A stretch of 64,000 bases of DNA from Pyxidicoccus xibeiensis. GTDB lineage: Bacteria; Myxococcota; Myxococcia; Myxococcales; Myxococcaceae. Location of the stretch: contig NZ_JAJVKV010000010.1 in the NCBI RefSeq assembly GCF_024198175.1, positions 186,001 through 250,000 on the forward strand, written 5' to 3'. Shown piece after piece: positions 1 through 7,954 of the stretch. The notes under the pieces are model-generated. The model ran no database searches. It worked only from the letters and a program-made list of their open reading frames with translations, and was not told where the DNA came from. Each line of letters opens with the position of its first letter. The first letter of the stretch is position 1. The position numbers and the translations under genes are program-made.

Positions 1-1164
1 GTTGCCGCCGTCCGCGATGAACACCGGGTCCTGCCCCGCGGCGTTGGCCACGTCTGACAGCTCCTTCGCCAGCCGGTAGTGGTGGATGGGCGTGCTGTCG
101 CTCCGGGCCCATTCGTCGATGGTGGCCTGGCGGCGCGTCTCGCTCTCGCGCAGCGCGGATAGCAGCGCGTCCCTTCGCGACACGTCCGCGCCGTCCGCCA
201 GGGCGCTGAGCGCGCTGAAGCTGTCCGCGATGAGGCCCACGTCCACCGGGCGGTTGCGGCCCAGCTCCGTCGGGTCGATGTCCACCTGGACGATTTTCGA
301 CTCCACGCCGAACGTGGGCTCGGAGCCGTAGTTGAGGCGGAAGTCGAAGGGCGTGCCGATGACGAACACCACGTCCGCGCCGCTCAGCGCCTCCTTGCGC
401 GAGTGCTGGAAGAAGAGCGGGTGGCCCGCCGGCAGGCAGCCGCGGCCCGCGCCGTTGAGGAACACCGGCACCTGGGCCCGCTCCGCGAAGCCGCGCAGCG
501 CCTCCCACGCGCCGTCCCACCAGATGGACGAGCCGGCGAGGATGGCCGGGCGCTCGGCGGCGCGCAGCAGCGCCAGGGCCTCATCCACCTTGCGCGGGTC
601 CGGCGCCACGCGGGCGTCCGTGCGGTAGCGCTCCGGCATGCGCAGCGACTCCGCGTCCACGCCGTTGCAGAGCACGTCCCACGCCAGCTCCAGGAACACG
701 GGGCCGGGCCGTCCGGAGCGCGCCACGCGGAACGCCTTGGCCAGGTAGTGCGGCACCGCCTCCGGCGAGGGCACCCGGTCCGACCACTTGGAGATGCGGT
801 GGAAGAGGTCCACCTGCTCCATCTCCTGTAGCGCCCCGCGGCCCTGATTGAACGTGGGCGCCGCGCCGCCCAGCAGGAGCATGGGCGAGCTGGCCGCGTA
901 CGCGTTGGCCACGCCGGTGAGCGCGTCCGTCACGCCCGGGCCCGCCGTCACCACCGCCACGCCCATGCCCCGGGTCAGCCGCGCGTAGGCATCCGCGGCA
1001 TGCGCGGCGGCCTGCTCGTGCCGGGTGTCGATGAGGGAGATGCCCTCCTCCACGCAGGCCGCGTAGATGGGGGCCACATGCAGTCCGGAGAGCGTGAAGA
1101 CGTGACGCACGCCCTCCTTCTTCAGCATCCGCGCGACGAGCTGCCCACCGCTGACCATGCTCAT
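1..1164 (-). CDS. Thiamine-diphosphate-dependent enzyme, acetolactate synthase-like (3' part outside window)
   Basis: The gene runs off the left edge and 388 codons are visible. The family cleaves or joins carbon-carbon bonds next to a carbonyl using ThDP. The N-terminal Pyr domain carries the cofactor-activating glutamate in TRHEQAAAHAADAYAR (Glu50), followed by the AVVTAGPGVTDALTGVANAY segment. A middle domain (about residues 190-330) contains a VDIDPTELGRNRP stretch. The visible part ends at FIADGGN, the beginning of the C-terminal ThDP/Mg binding motif. ATG 1164 has an AGGAGG ribosome binding site about 6 nt upstream. The substrate cannot be assigned: acetolactate synthase, oxalyl-CoA decarboxylase, 2-hydroxyacyl-CoA lyase and benzaldehyde lyase share these features. 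It is divergent from the ATP-grasp-like gene. Confidence 0.85.
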   Translation of the reverse strand, partial: MSMVSGGQLVARMLKKEGVRHVFTLSGLHVAPIYAACVEEGISLIDTRHEQAAAHAADAYARLTRGMGVAVVTAGPGVTDALTGVANAYAASSPMLLLGGAAPTFNQGRGALQEMEQVDLFHRISKWSDRVPSPEAVPHYLAKAFRVARSGRPGPVFLELAWDVLCNGVDAESLRMPERYRTDARVAPDPRKVDEALALLRAAERPAILAGSSIWWDGAWEALRGFAERAQVPVFLNGAGRGCLPAGHPLFFQHSRKEALSGADVVFVIGTPFDFRLNYGSEPTFGVESKIVQVDIDPTELGRNRPVDVGLIADSFSALSALADGADVSRRDALLSALRESETRRQATIDEWARSDSTPIHHYRLAKELSDVANAAGQDPVFIADGGN

Positions 1165-1251
1165 GCCGAGCCTCCTCTTCGGTTAACGGAGGGCGGAAGA
1201 ACGCCACCCCGACCCCCGCCCCCTCGACAAGCGGCCCATCGTCGCCCACCG

Positions 1252-1265
1252 GGTCACATATGACC
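1252..1265. promoter_or_regulatory. Inverted repeat GGTCA-N4-TGACC in a divergent promoter region
   Basis: The 208-bp gap between the divergent ThDP enzyme and ATP-grasp-like genes holds a 5-4-5 inverted repeat (GGTCACATATGACC). Its position suits an operator for one or both genes. No clear sigma-70 promoter pair is visible around it, so the role is inferred from symmetry and location only. Confidence 0.3.
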
Positions 1266-1372
1266 ACCTCGAACAGCGCTCCGGCCCCTGCCCCATGGAC
1301 CGGCGAACGGGTCCGAGCGTAGGGTGCGCGCGCCCGGAGAGGCCCGGGCGTCGCTTCCGAGGACAGGACTTC

Positions 1373-2845
1373 GTGCAAGAGTTCATCGACGTACTGCGGA
1401 GCCAGGCGCGCCACATCGCGCCCGAGCTGGCAAAGGTCTCCTACCAGCGGGGCCTGGCGGTGACGCAGAAGGACGGGGCCACCCGGCCCATCCCCATCAC
1501 CGCCACCCCCGTGGTGCTGGACGCCGCGGAGATTCGCCGCCGCGCCGAGCTGTCCGCCCGCCTGTCGTCCGCCAACCTCAAGATGGCGCGCGCCATCCTG
1601 GGCGGCGAAGACGCGCAGGTGCTGCTGGGCGCCCTCTCCCCGCTCGAGCGCTCGCTCGCGGAGCGCACCTGGCGCCAGGCCACCCGGCTGGTCAACACGC
1701 GGGTGGACTACTTCGTCGCCGGTGGCAAGCCCTGGGCGCTGGAGGTCAACGCGACCATCCCCGCCATGCAGGGGTATTCGGACATCGCGGCGCGTACGTT
1801 CATCGAGGTGGTGGCCCGCTACTTCCGCTACCCGGAGAAGGCGCTGCACTCGCTGCTGGCCCTCAACGGCAGCAACGCGCTGGCGCTGTACCGGTCGCTG
1901 CTGGACGGCTACGCGGCCGAGCGCAACGGGAAGCTGCCGGACACGGTGGCGCTGCTGTGCCGCCGCAACGACGCGCAGATTTCGGAGCTGCGCTGGCTGT
2001 GCGAGCGCTTCCGCGAGTACGGCGCGGACGCGGACGTGGTGCACCCGGACGAGGTGTCCGGCGACGACGCCTTCGAGGTGCGCGGCAAGAAGTACGACCT
2101 GGTGTACCGGCACCTCTTCGTGCGGCGGCTGGAGGAGACGCCCTCGCCGTGGGTGGAGGACTTCCTGGGCACGGTGCCGGGGAAGAAGGCGGTGTTCCTC
2201 AACCCGCCCGCCTCGCAGGTGGAGGTGAAGACCACCTTCGCCCGCCTGTCGCAGGCGCTGACGGAGCCAGCGCTGGCGGAGGCCGCGGGCCTCACGCCGG
2301 AGGAGCTGGAGGCGGCGCGCGCCTCGGTGCCCTGGACGCGGCTGTTCCGCCCCGGCCCCGCGGTGGGCCCGGACGGCGGGCGCGCGGAGGACCTGGTGGC
2401 GCTGGTGGCGGCGAACCCGAAGCGCTTCGTCCTCAAGCGGGCGTGGGACTACGGCGGCAAGGCCGTCTTCCTGGGGCGCTCGGTGGGGACGGTGCCCTAC
2501 ACGGAGCGCGCGAAGGCCGCGTACGGCGAGCCCCTGGGCTGGCCGGAGCTGTGCGCGCGCGCCGCCGCGGACACGACGGGCGGCGGCTTCGTGGTGCAGG
2601 AGGTGGTGGACACGCCTCCCGAGGAGCACCTGCTCTGCGAGCCCACCGGCACCGTGCTGCCCGCATCGTTCTTCGTGGATTACTCGGCGTACGCCTCGGT
2701 GGGGCTGGCTCGCCAGCCTGCCTGGGGAGGGGTCTGCCGGGGCTCCATGTCGGAGATCGTCAACATCGTCGGTGGAGGCGGGGTGCTGCCCCTCATCACC
2801 ACGGAAGTGGCCTCCAAGCTTTTGCTGGCGTGGAAGGCCATTTAA
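1373..2845 (+). CDS. ATP-grasp-like protein of unknown substrate
   Basis: The 490-residue protein resembles ATP-grasp carboxylate-amine ligases in its last third. FVLKRAWDYGGKAVFLG supplies a candidate ATP-binding lysine (Lys355) and glycine-rich loop. GGFVVQEVVDT supplies the adenine-contacting VQE. FFVDYSAY and SEIVNIVGGGG fit the acidic and Asn metal ligands. An earlier WALEVNATIP segment (around residue 124) also looks like a metal-ligand strand. I chose GTG 1373, which follows a GAGGACAGGA purine run; the frame stays open upstream to 1295 but that part lacks a ribosome binding site. The family relation is inferred from motifs and the substrate is unknown. A link to the divergent ThDP enzyme is possible but unproven. 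Confidence 0.7.
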   Translation: MQEFIDVLRSQARHIAPELAKVSYQRGLAVTQKDGATRPIPITATPVVLDAAEIRRRAELSARLSSANLKMARAILGGEDAQVLLGALSPLERSLAERTWRQATRLVNTRVDYFVAGGKPWALEVNATIPAMQGYSDIAARTFIEVVARYFRYPEKALHSLLALNGSNALALYRSLLDGYAAERNGKLPDTVALLCRRNDAQISELRWLCERFREYGADADVVHPDEVSGDDAFEVRGKKYDLVYRHLFVRRLEETPSPWVEDFLGTVPGKKAVFLNPPASQVEVKTTFARLSQALTEPALAEAAGLTPEELEAARASVPWTRLFRPGPAVGPDGGRAEDLVALVAANPKRFVLKRAWDYGGKAVFLGRSVGTVPYTERAKAAYGEPLGWPELCARAAADTTGGGFVVQEVVDTPPEEHLLCEPTGTVLPASFFVDYSAYASVGLARQPAWGGVCRGSMSEIVNIVGGGGVLPLITTEVASKLLLAWKAI

Positions 2846-2944
2846 GGGTCTTCACGCGGTCCGGGCCGTGCGCATGCGCCGGCCGGCGCGCTATAACCAC
2901 CGCTTCGCCGGGGACGGTCCCGGCCTGAAAGGTTGAGAGGCTAC

Positions 2945-3655
2945 ATGGCCTGGGAAACTTCCGGATGGCAGACGGCCGAGCGCGCCTCGGTCGACTCCGT
3001 CCTCGTACAGGAGTCACAGCGCGCGTTCATGACGCGCGTCCACGCCTGGATGTTCGCCGGACTGATGGTCACCGGGGTGATGGCCCTGGTGACGGTCAGC
3101 AACGAGCCCCTGCTGCGCGCGGTGGTCAACGCGCGCTTCATCCTGCTGCTGGTGCAGCTGGGCGCGGTGTTCGCGCTGTCCTTCCTCGCGCCCCGCCTGT
3201 CGGGTCCGGTCGCCGGAGCGATGTTCCTCGGCTACTCCGCGCTGACGGGGATGACGCTGTCCATCTACTTCCTCATCTACACCGCGGGCAGCATCGCCCA
3301 GGCGTTCTTCCTCACGGCGGGCGTCTACGGCGCCATGGCCGTGTACGGCACCGTCACCAAGAAGAACCTGGGCGCGTGGGGCACGTTCCTCTTCATGGGC
3401 CTCGTCGGCGTGATTCTGGCCAGCGTGGTCAACATCTTCATGCGCAGTGACATGCTGTCCTTCGTCGTCGCCTGCGCGTCCGTGCTCGTGTTCGCCGGCC
3501 TGACGGCGTACGACACCCAGAAGCTCCGGGAGATGCACGCCGGCTCCGGCTTCAGCAGCGCCGCCACGGTGAGCATCGTCGGCGCCCTCACCCTGTACCT
3601 GGACTTCATCAACCTGTTCCTCGCCATCCTGCGCCTGCTGGGCAAGCGCCGGTAG
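2945..3655 (+). CDS. Bax inhibitor-1 / YccA family membrane protein
   Basis: This 236-residue integral membrane protein has about seven hydrophobic segments filling residues 35-230. It shows family signatures such as FLGYSALTGMTLSIYFLIYT, AYDTQKLREMH near the C-terminus and LYLDFINLFLAILRLLG at the end. Bacterial BI-1 proteins (YccA, YetJ) are inner-membrane proteins linked to calcium leak or FtsH modulation; no specific role can be read here. ATG 2945 has GAGAGG five bases upstream; an in-frame start at 2933 would add only four residues. A strong hairpin with a T-rich tail follows (3682-3732), so it is probably transcribed alone. Confidence 0.93.
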   Translation: MAWETSGWQTAERASVDSVLVQESQRAFMTRVHAWMFAGLMVTGVMALVTVSNEPLLRAVVNARFILLLVQLGAVFALSFLAPRLSGPVAGAMFLGYSALTGMTLSIYFLIYTAGSIAQAFFLTAGVYGAMAVYGTVTKKNLGAWGTFLFMGLVGVILASVVNIFMRSDMLSFVVACASVLVFAGLTAYDTQKLREMHAGSGFSSAATVSIVGALTLYLDFINLFLAILRLLGKRR

Positions 3656-3681
3656 GCCTACAGCACCCTCGCGGTACACCT

Positions 3682-3732
3682 GAAGCGGTGGCGTGGTCCC
3701 TCCCGGGGGCAGCGCCGCCGCTTCTTCGTTTT
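3682..3732 (+). terminator. Rho-independent terminator after the BI-1 gene
   Basis: A 12-bp stem, GAAGCGGTGGCG paired with CGCCGCCGCTTC (one G-T pair), is followed by TTCGTTTT. It lies 26 nt after the stop codon of the BI-1 gene. Confidence 0.75.
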
Positions 3733-3802
3733 CGCCACCCGATGACCCGAAGTCCGGGGCAGCGCCCTCCTCTTCCTCGCGCAGTCCGCACAGGAGGAAG
3801 GG

Positions 3803-4969
3803 ATGTTCCCAGCAATCCGGAAGTCGCTCGCATCAATGCTCGTCGTGTCGGGCCTGCTGTCCGCCGGCCCGGCCCTGGCCCATGGCTCCATGGAGGTGCC
3901 CCTCAGCCGCGTCTACAGCTGCTTCAAGGAGGGGCCGGAGACTCCGAAGTCCGCCGCGTGCAAGGCCCTCATCCAGGCGGGAGGCACCCAGGCGCTGTAC
4001 GACTGGAACGGTGTGCGCCAGGGCAACGCGAATGACCGGCACCGGGAAATCATCCCGGACGGGAAGCTGTGCAGCGCGGCGAACGAGAGCCACAAGGGGC
4101 TGGACCTGGCGAGGACGGACTGGCCGTCCACGCTCATTGCCCCGGATGCCAGCGGGCGCTTCGAGTTCGTCTTCCACGCCACGGCCGTGCACGCCACGGG
4201 GTACTTCCGGCTCTACGTGACGCGGCAGGGCTACAACCCCGCGCTGCCCTTGAAGTGGTCGGACCTGGAGGCGAATCCCTTCTGCTCGGTGACGAATGTC
4301 TCCGCGCAGAACAACCGCTACCGGCTGAGCTGCCCGTTTCCCCAGGGGAAGACGGGCTCGCACGTCGTCTATGGCATCTGGCAGCGCTCGGACAGCCCGG
4401 AGGCGTTCTATGCCTGCACGGACGTGAGGTTCAGCGACACGCCACCTCCGCCGGTTCCCTGGAAGGAGCTGGGCCAGGTGCAGGCTCGCGAGGACCTGCC
4501 CGCCGGGAGCAAGGTGACCTTCCGCCTCTTCGACGCCGAGGGCCGTGACGTGGAGTCCCATGTCCTGCCGCTGGACGGCGCGGCGAGCACGGCGGCGAGC
4601 TGGATGTACCGGCTCGCGCAGCGGGTCACCACGGGCTCCACCCGCGTGCAGGTGGGGGTGCTCCAGGCGTCGGGGAGCGTCGTCCCCGTGGAGAGCGCGA
4701 CGGCCAACCGCGTCTACGCGCGAGAGACGGGCTACACGTTCCAGCTCGACGTGGAGAAGCCCACCGGCGGCGGAGATGGCGGCACGGCCGCATACAAGTA
4801 CCCCACGGGCATCTCCAGCTACACGGCGGGGACGGTGGTGGAGGGCACGGATGGACTGCTGTACCGCTGCAAGCCGTTCCCCTACTCCGGCTGGTGCAAG
4901 GGCGCGGCGTCGCACTACGCGCCGGGAACCGGGAGCCACTGGCAGGACGCCTGGGAGCGCGTGCAGTGA
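3803..4969 (+). CDS. Secreted lytic polysaccharide monooxygenase (AA10) with C-terminal chitin-binding module
   Basis: The protein has 388 residues. A Sec signal peptide ends in GPALA and leaves HGSM as the mature N-terminus, so His27 can form the copper histidine brace. The second brace histidine is His130 in TAVHATGYFRLYVT. These enzymes oxidatively cleave crystalline chitin or cellulose outside the cell. Residues about 210-320 form a GbpA-like middle domain, and the last 55 residues (TAGTVVEGTDGLLYRC to HWQDAWERV) are a CBM5/12-like chitin-binding module with a Trp/Tyr-rich face. The ribosome binding site AGGAGGAAGGG abuts ATG 3803. The GH18 chitinase 4 kb away carries a related CBM, so chitin is the likely substrate. 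Confidence 0.93.
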   Translation: MFPAIRKSLASMLVVSGLLSAGPALAHGSMEVPLSRVYSCFKEGPETPKSAACKALIQAGGTQALYDWNGVRQGNANDRHREIIPDGKLCSAANESHKGLDLARTDWPSTLIAPDASGRFEFVFHATAVHATGYFRLYVTRQGYNPALPLKWSDLEANPFCSVTNVSAQNNRYRLSCPFPQGKTGSHVVYGIWQRSDSPEAFYACTDVRFSDTPPPPVPWKELGQVQAREDLPAGSKVTFRLFDAEGRDVESHVLPLDGAASTAASWMYRLAQRVTTGSTRVQVGVLQASGSVVPVESATANRVYARETGYTFQLDVEKPTGGGDGGTAAYKYPTGISSYTAGTVVEGTDGLLYRCKPFPYSGWCKGAASHYAPGTGSHWQDAWERVQ

Positions 4970-4980
4970 GCTGAGGCGGC

Positions 4981-5016
4981 GCCGGTGACGGTGGGCCACA
5001 CGCCACCGTCACCGGC
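4981..5016. terminator. Bidirectional terminator-like hairpin between convergent genes
   Basis: A perfect 14-bp inverted repeat (4981-4994 with 5003-5016, 8-nt loop) lies between the stop of the LPMO gene and the stop of the convergent lipoprotein gene. It has no T-run, but it could stop transcription from both sides. Confidence 0.6.
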
Positions 5017-5025
5017 CCTGGAGAG

Positions 5026-6309
5026 TCAGTTGCCCGGACACTCGACACCGGCGTCGAGCACGTCCGCGTCGTAGTGGAGCCGGAGTGCCCCGGAGGACTC
5101 GAGGTGCCGCACGAACACCGAGCCGAACACCTCCGCGTTGCCGCTCAGGCTCAGCAGGGAGCCGGGTGCGTAGACGTTGCCGGCCAGCAGGCTGCCCGCG
5201 GACAGGGCGAGCATGCTGGAGCCCGCGACGTACACGCGAGTCCGCGAGGGCACGTCGACGGAGCCCAGCGTGAGCGGCCCCGCCACGGCGACGCTGCCGC
5301 CGATGAACAGGTCCAGCTCTCCTGGTGGCTGCACATCCACGGTGAGGCCCTCGCCCAGGTCCACCACGTCACCGATGAAGAGCGCGGTGCGCGCACGGAT
5401 GACGAGCGTCGCGCGTCCCGTACCGGTGATGCGCGTGAGGTGGAAGCGCCCACAGGGCAGCTCCAGGGTGCGCTCGCCGGTGATGCCCTCCATCGCCGCC
5501 GCACCCAGGCTGATGGCCGCGTTGTCGTTGTCCCGCGAGTGATGGGCGACGAGCGCTGCGACGTCCACCTGGGACGCGGCCTCGCAGGCGCAGGGTGTGA
5601 CGGCGTCCACGGGCCCGCGGAGGACTTCCGCGGCCTGCACCGGGCCCAGCGTGTACTCGGGTGGAACCGTGAGGCTTCCGCCCACGGTGAGGGAGGCCAG
5701 CGCCACGTCGCCCCGCACGCTGGCGGCGCCCGTGACGGTTGCCGAGACGGTGCTCCCGTTGAGCGGGCCTCCGCTGTACAGCGCTCCGCCCACCGTGAGC
5801 GGGCGCCCGAGCTGGATGCCTCCGTCACCGCCGACCTGGAGCGTCCCGCCCACCGAGACCGAGTCGTTGGCGGACAGGCTCCCGTTCACTCCGACGTCAC
5901 CGCCGGCGCCTCCGGGCTGATAGGGCGCCATCGAGCCCCTGAAGGCATCCGTCTCCAGGGATGCACTGAGCGCGAGCCGCTCGCAGGTGCAGAGGGCCTT
6001 GCGGAAGGTCCGCTCGGCCAGCACTCCGCTGCAGACCCCCACACGGGTGTCTCCCACGACGATGGGGGGCCCGCGCCCCGCGCAGTACGCCGTCCAATCG
6101 GGCGGCACTCCCGAGTCGGGAGGTATGCCCGCATCAGGGGGAATGCCGCCGTCACCTGGCTCGCCGCCGTCCGGAGGTCCAGCGTCGGCGGGAGGAGCCT
6201 CGAGTCCACCGTCGGGCGAGCGGATGGTGGCCACCAGGTCACTCTGGGTACAGCCGGCGCTCACGGTGGTGCTCGCGAGCAGCAGCGAGAATCTCCAATG
6301 CCGCTTCAT
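5026..6309 (-). CDS. DUF7305-like lipoprotein with beta-helical repeats
   Basis: The 427-residue product starts with a lipoprotein signal (MKRHWRFSLLLASTTVSAGC), with lipobox VSAGC. A Pro/Asp/Gly-rich linker of about 50 residues follows. A Gly/Val/Ser-rich region (residues about 130-420) has short repeats such as SVSVGGTLQVGG and SLTVGGSLTV that suggest a stacked beta-helix, as in bactofilin-like or surface scaffold proteins. I associate it with myxobacterial DUF7305 proteins from memory; the function is unknown. It is the last gene of the sigma-factor operon. ATG 6309 is chosen because it begins the signal peptide; an in-frame ATG at 6399 is a product of the 90-bp duplication described separately. 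Confidence 0.75.
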   Translation of the reverse strand: MKRHWRFSLLLASTTVSAGCTQSDLVATIRSPDGGLEAPPADAGPPDGGEPGDGGIPPDAGIPPDSGVPPDWTAYCAGRGPPIVVGDTRVGVCSGVLAERTFRKALCTCERLALSASLETDAFRGSMAPYQPGGAGGDVGVNGSLSANDSVSVGGTLQVGGDGGIQLGRPLTVGGALYSGGPLNGSTVSATVTGAASVRGDVALASLTVGGSLTVPPEYTLGPVQAAEVLRGPVDAVTPCACEAASQVDVAALVAHHSRDNDNAAISLGAAAMEGITGERTLELPCGRFHLTRITGTGRATLVIRARTALFIGDVVDLGEGLTVDVQPPGELDLFIGGSVAVAGPLTLGSVDVPSRTRVYVAGSSMLALSAGSLLAGNVYAPGSLLSLSGNAEVFGSVFVRHLESSGALRLHYDADVLDAGVECPGN

Positions 6310-6480
6310 GGCGACGAGCGCTCCCGCCGGGGGGCGCGCACCGTCTTTCCGCGACGTGAGTCGGGGTGGCTCGCCAGGAACACGTCCAGTCCGCTTCATG
6401 GCGCGGAGAGCTCCCGCAGGCGTGCCCGTGCCGTCTTGCCGAGCGGCGAGTCGGGATGGCTCGCGAGGAACGTCTCCAGC
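6301..6480. repeat. Diverged 90-bp tandem duplication at a gene junction
   Basis: Bases 6301-6390 and 6391-6480 align without gaps at 70 of 90 positions. Each unit encodes, in the TPR frame, a version of the TPR protein's C-terminus (ETFLASHPDSPLGKT and DVFLASHPDSRRGKT) and ends in CCATGAAGCGG, where a stop TGA overlaps an ATG. The unit length is exactly 30 codons, so both ATGs are in frame with the downstream lipoprotein. Confidence 0.85.
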
Positions 6481-7322
6481 GCCCGCGCCTCCGCCACCGT
6501 GTCGCCGAGCGCCCGGTACGCCTCCGCGATGCCGTGACGGGCTTCCTGACCGAGCACGCCCTGGGGCTGGAGCCGGAGCGCGTCCTGGAAGTGGCGCAGC
6601 GCGCCTCGCGGGTTCCCCAGGTGCTCCAGCCGGAGCGAGCCCGAGGCGACTCGCGCGACATAGGACGCCAGGGACGACGGCTCGGCGCGGATGACGCGGA
6701 GGTACAGCGCTTCCGCTTCCTTCCATCGGCCTCCAGCCCGGAGCTCATTGGCCATGCGGAGCAGATCCTCCGGCGCGGCGGCCGAAAGGGACTGCGCGGA
6801 CGCATTCCGCCGGGGCGTGCGGGCCGGAGGCCTGGCCGCCCCGGGAGAAACCTCGGAGCCCTGCTCCGGTAGGGCCTCCGACGCCGGTGCCTCTTCCGCC
6901 GTGGCATCGCGAGGCATGCTCACAGGCGAAACGAGAACGGACGGCGCATCTCCACGGCCCGGCTCGGATGGCCGCATCCCTTCCGCCGCGAAACCATCAC
7001 CGGCCGGGGCTGGCCGCGCGACAGCACCTTCCACCTCCCGAGCCGCCGCCACGGGCTCGGAGCGCGCGTACCGCCACACGGCCGCGGCCGCGGCGCCGGT
7101 GAGCACGAGCGCCCCGGCCATCAACCACATGGGAGGTCGCTTCGGCTTCCCGAGGCGCCGCTGCGATGTAACCGTCTCCTCGATGGCCACCGCCGCCAGC
7201 GCGGCGCCGACGAGCGCGACCGACTTCTGCTTCGAGACTCGACGCGCCGGCCCCGCCTCGCCATCGAGCGGCTTCAGCAGGTTGTCCAGGGCCTCGTCCC
7301 CCTCTTCCCTGAATGTACTCAT
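6396..7322 (-). CDS. Membrane-anchored TPR protein encoded next to an ECF sigma factor
   Basis: The protein has 308 residues. A cytoplasmic N-terminus of about 60 residues precedes one membrane segment (about 64-85, MWLMAGALVLTGAAAAAVW). A Pro/Ala-rich linker follows, then TPR-like helices from about residue 195 (LRMANELRAGGRWKEAEALY, LRHFQDALRLQPQG, ARALETFLASHPDS). Start ATG 7322 overlaps the sigma-factor stop as ATGA, so the two are translationally coupled. This is the usual position for a membrane regulator of a sigma factor. No zinc anti-sigma motif is present, so an anti-sigma role is inferred from topology and context only. The end of the gene was duplicated downstream. Confidence 0.8.
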   Translation of the reverse strand: MSTFREEGDEALDNLLKPLDGEAGPARRVSKQKSVALVGAALAAVAIEETVTSQRRLGKPKRPPMWLMAGALVLTGAAAAAVWRYARSEPVAAAREVEGAVARPAPAGDGFAAEGMRPSEPGRGDAPSVLVSPVSMPRDATAEEAPASEALPEQGSEVSPGAARPPARTPRRNASAQSLSAAAPEDLLRMANELRAGGRWKEAEALYLRVIRAEPSSLASYVARVASGSLRLEHLGNPRGALRHFQDALRLQPQGVLGQEARHGIAEAYRALGDTVAEARALETFLASHPDSPLGKTARARLRELSAP

Positions 7323-7954
7323 CCCTCCCCCTCTCCTTCGCTCGCCGCGGCCAGTGCGCGCAACGCCGCGCGTCCGAGCCGGAGCCGACTGCGCACCGTC
7401 TCGAACGGAATCCCGAGCTCCGTGGAGATCTCCGGCACGCTCAGCTCCAACACATGGTGCAGCACCAGCGCATGCCGCTGCTCCGTGGAGAGCCGGTCCA
7501 GCAGCGTCACCAGGTGGCGGCGATGGACGTACTCGTCCGGCAGCGCATCCTCGGACGGCACCGCGAGCAGCTCCGCCGGCTCGTCGACCTGCCGGGCCTC
7601 ACGGCCTCGCGCCCGCTTCAGCCAGGCGAAGGTCGTCCGCACGACGACCCGGTCCACCCACGCATGGAAGCGCCCCTCGCTCCGGTAGGTGGGCAGCCCT
7701 CGCACCAGGGCGATGAGCCCCTCCTGCGCGATGTCCTCCACATCCGCGTCACCCCGCACCAGATAGCGCACCAGGTTGCGCACGCGAGGCAACAGCTCCA
7801 GCAACAGCGACTCCGTCGCGTCGCGACGCCCCTGGATGGCCGCCTGGATGCGGGGGTCCTCCGCCGGACGCGGGGCAACGGTGGCATGTGAGCCCGAGGT
7901 CCTCATTCCCCCCATGGAGGGAACGACGGGGCGGATCGGGTCATCCGCGCTCAC
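7319..7954 (-). CDS. ECF-type sigma-70 family RNA polymerase sigma factor
   Basis: This 211-residue protein has sigma region 2 (LVRYLVRGDADVEDIAQEG, then GRFHAWVDRVVVRTTFAWLK) and region 4 (LSTEQRHALVLHHVLELSVP, EISTELGIPFETVRSRLRLG) separated by a short linker, the two-domain ECF plan. It would direct RNA polymerase to a specific promoter set. GTG 7954 overlaps the preceding stop as GTGA, which is why I prefer it over the upstream ATG 7999; internal ATGs near codon 12 are also possible. It is sandwiched between an exported barrel-like protein and a membrane TPR protein, suggesting control by an envelope signal. Confidence 0.88.
   Translation of the reverse strand: MSADDPIRPVVPSMGGMRTSGSHATVAPRPAEDPRIQAAIQGRRDATESLLLELLPRVRNLVRYLVRGDADVEDIAQEGLIALVRGLPTYRSEGRFHAWVDRVVVRTTFAWLKRARGREARQVDEPAELLAVPSEDALPDEYVHRRHLVTLLDRLSTEQRHALVLHHVLELSVPEISTELGIPFETVRSRLRLGRAALRALAAASEGEGEG

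Noticed and set aside
6310..6399. Upstream ATG (6399) as the start of the DUF7305-like lipoprotein
   Set aside because: It would put 30 Arg/Pro-rich residues before a good lipoprotein signal peptide. It is explained by the 90-bp duplication.
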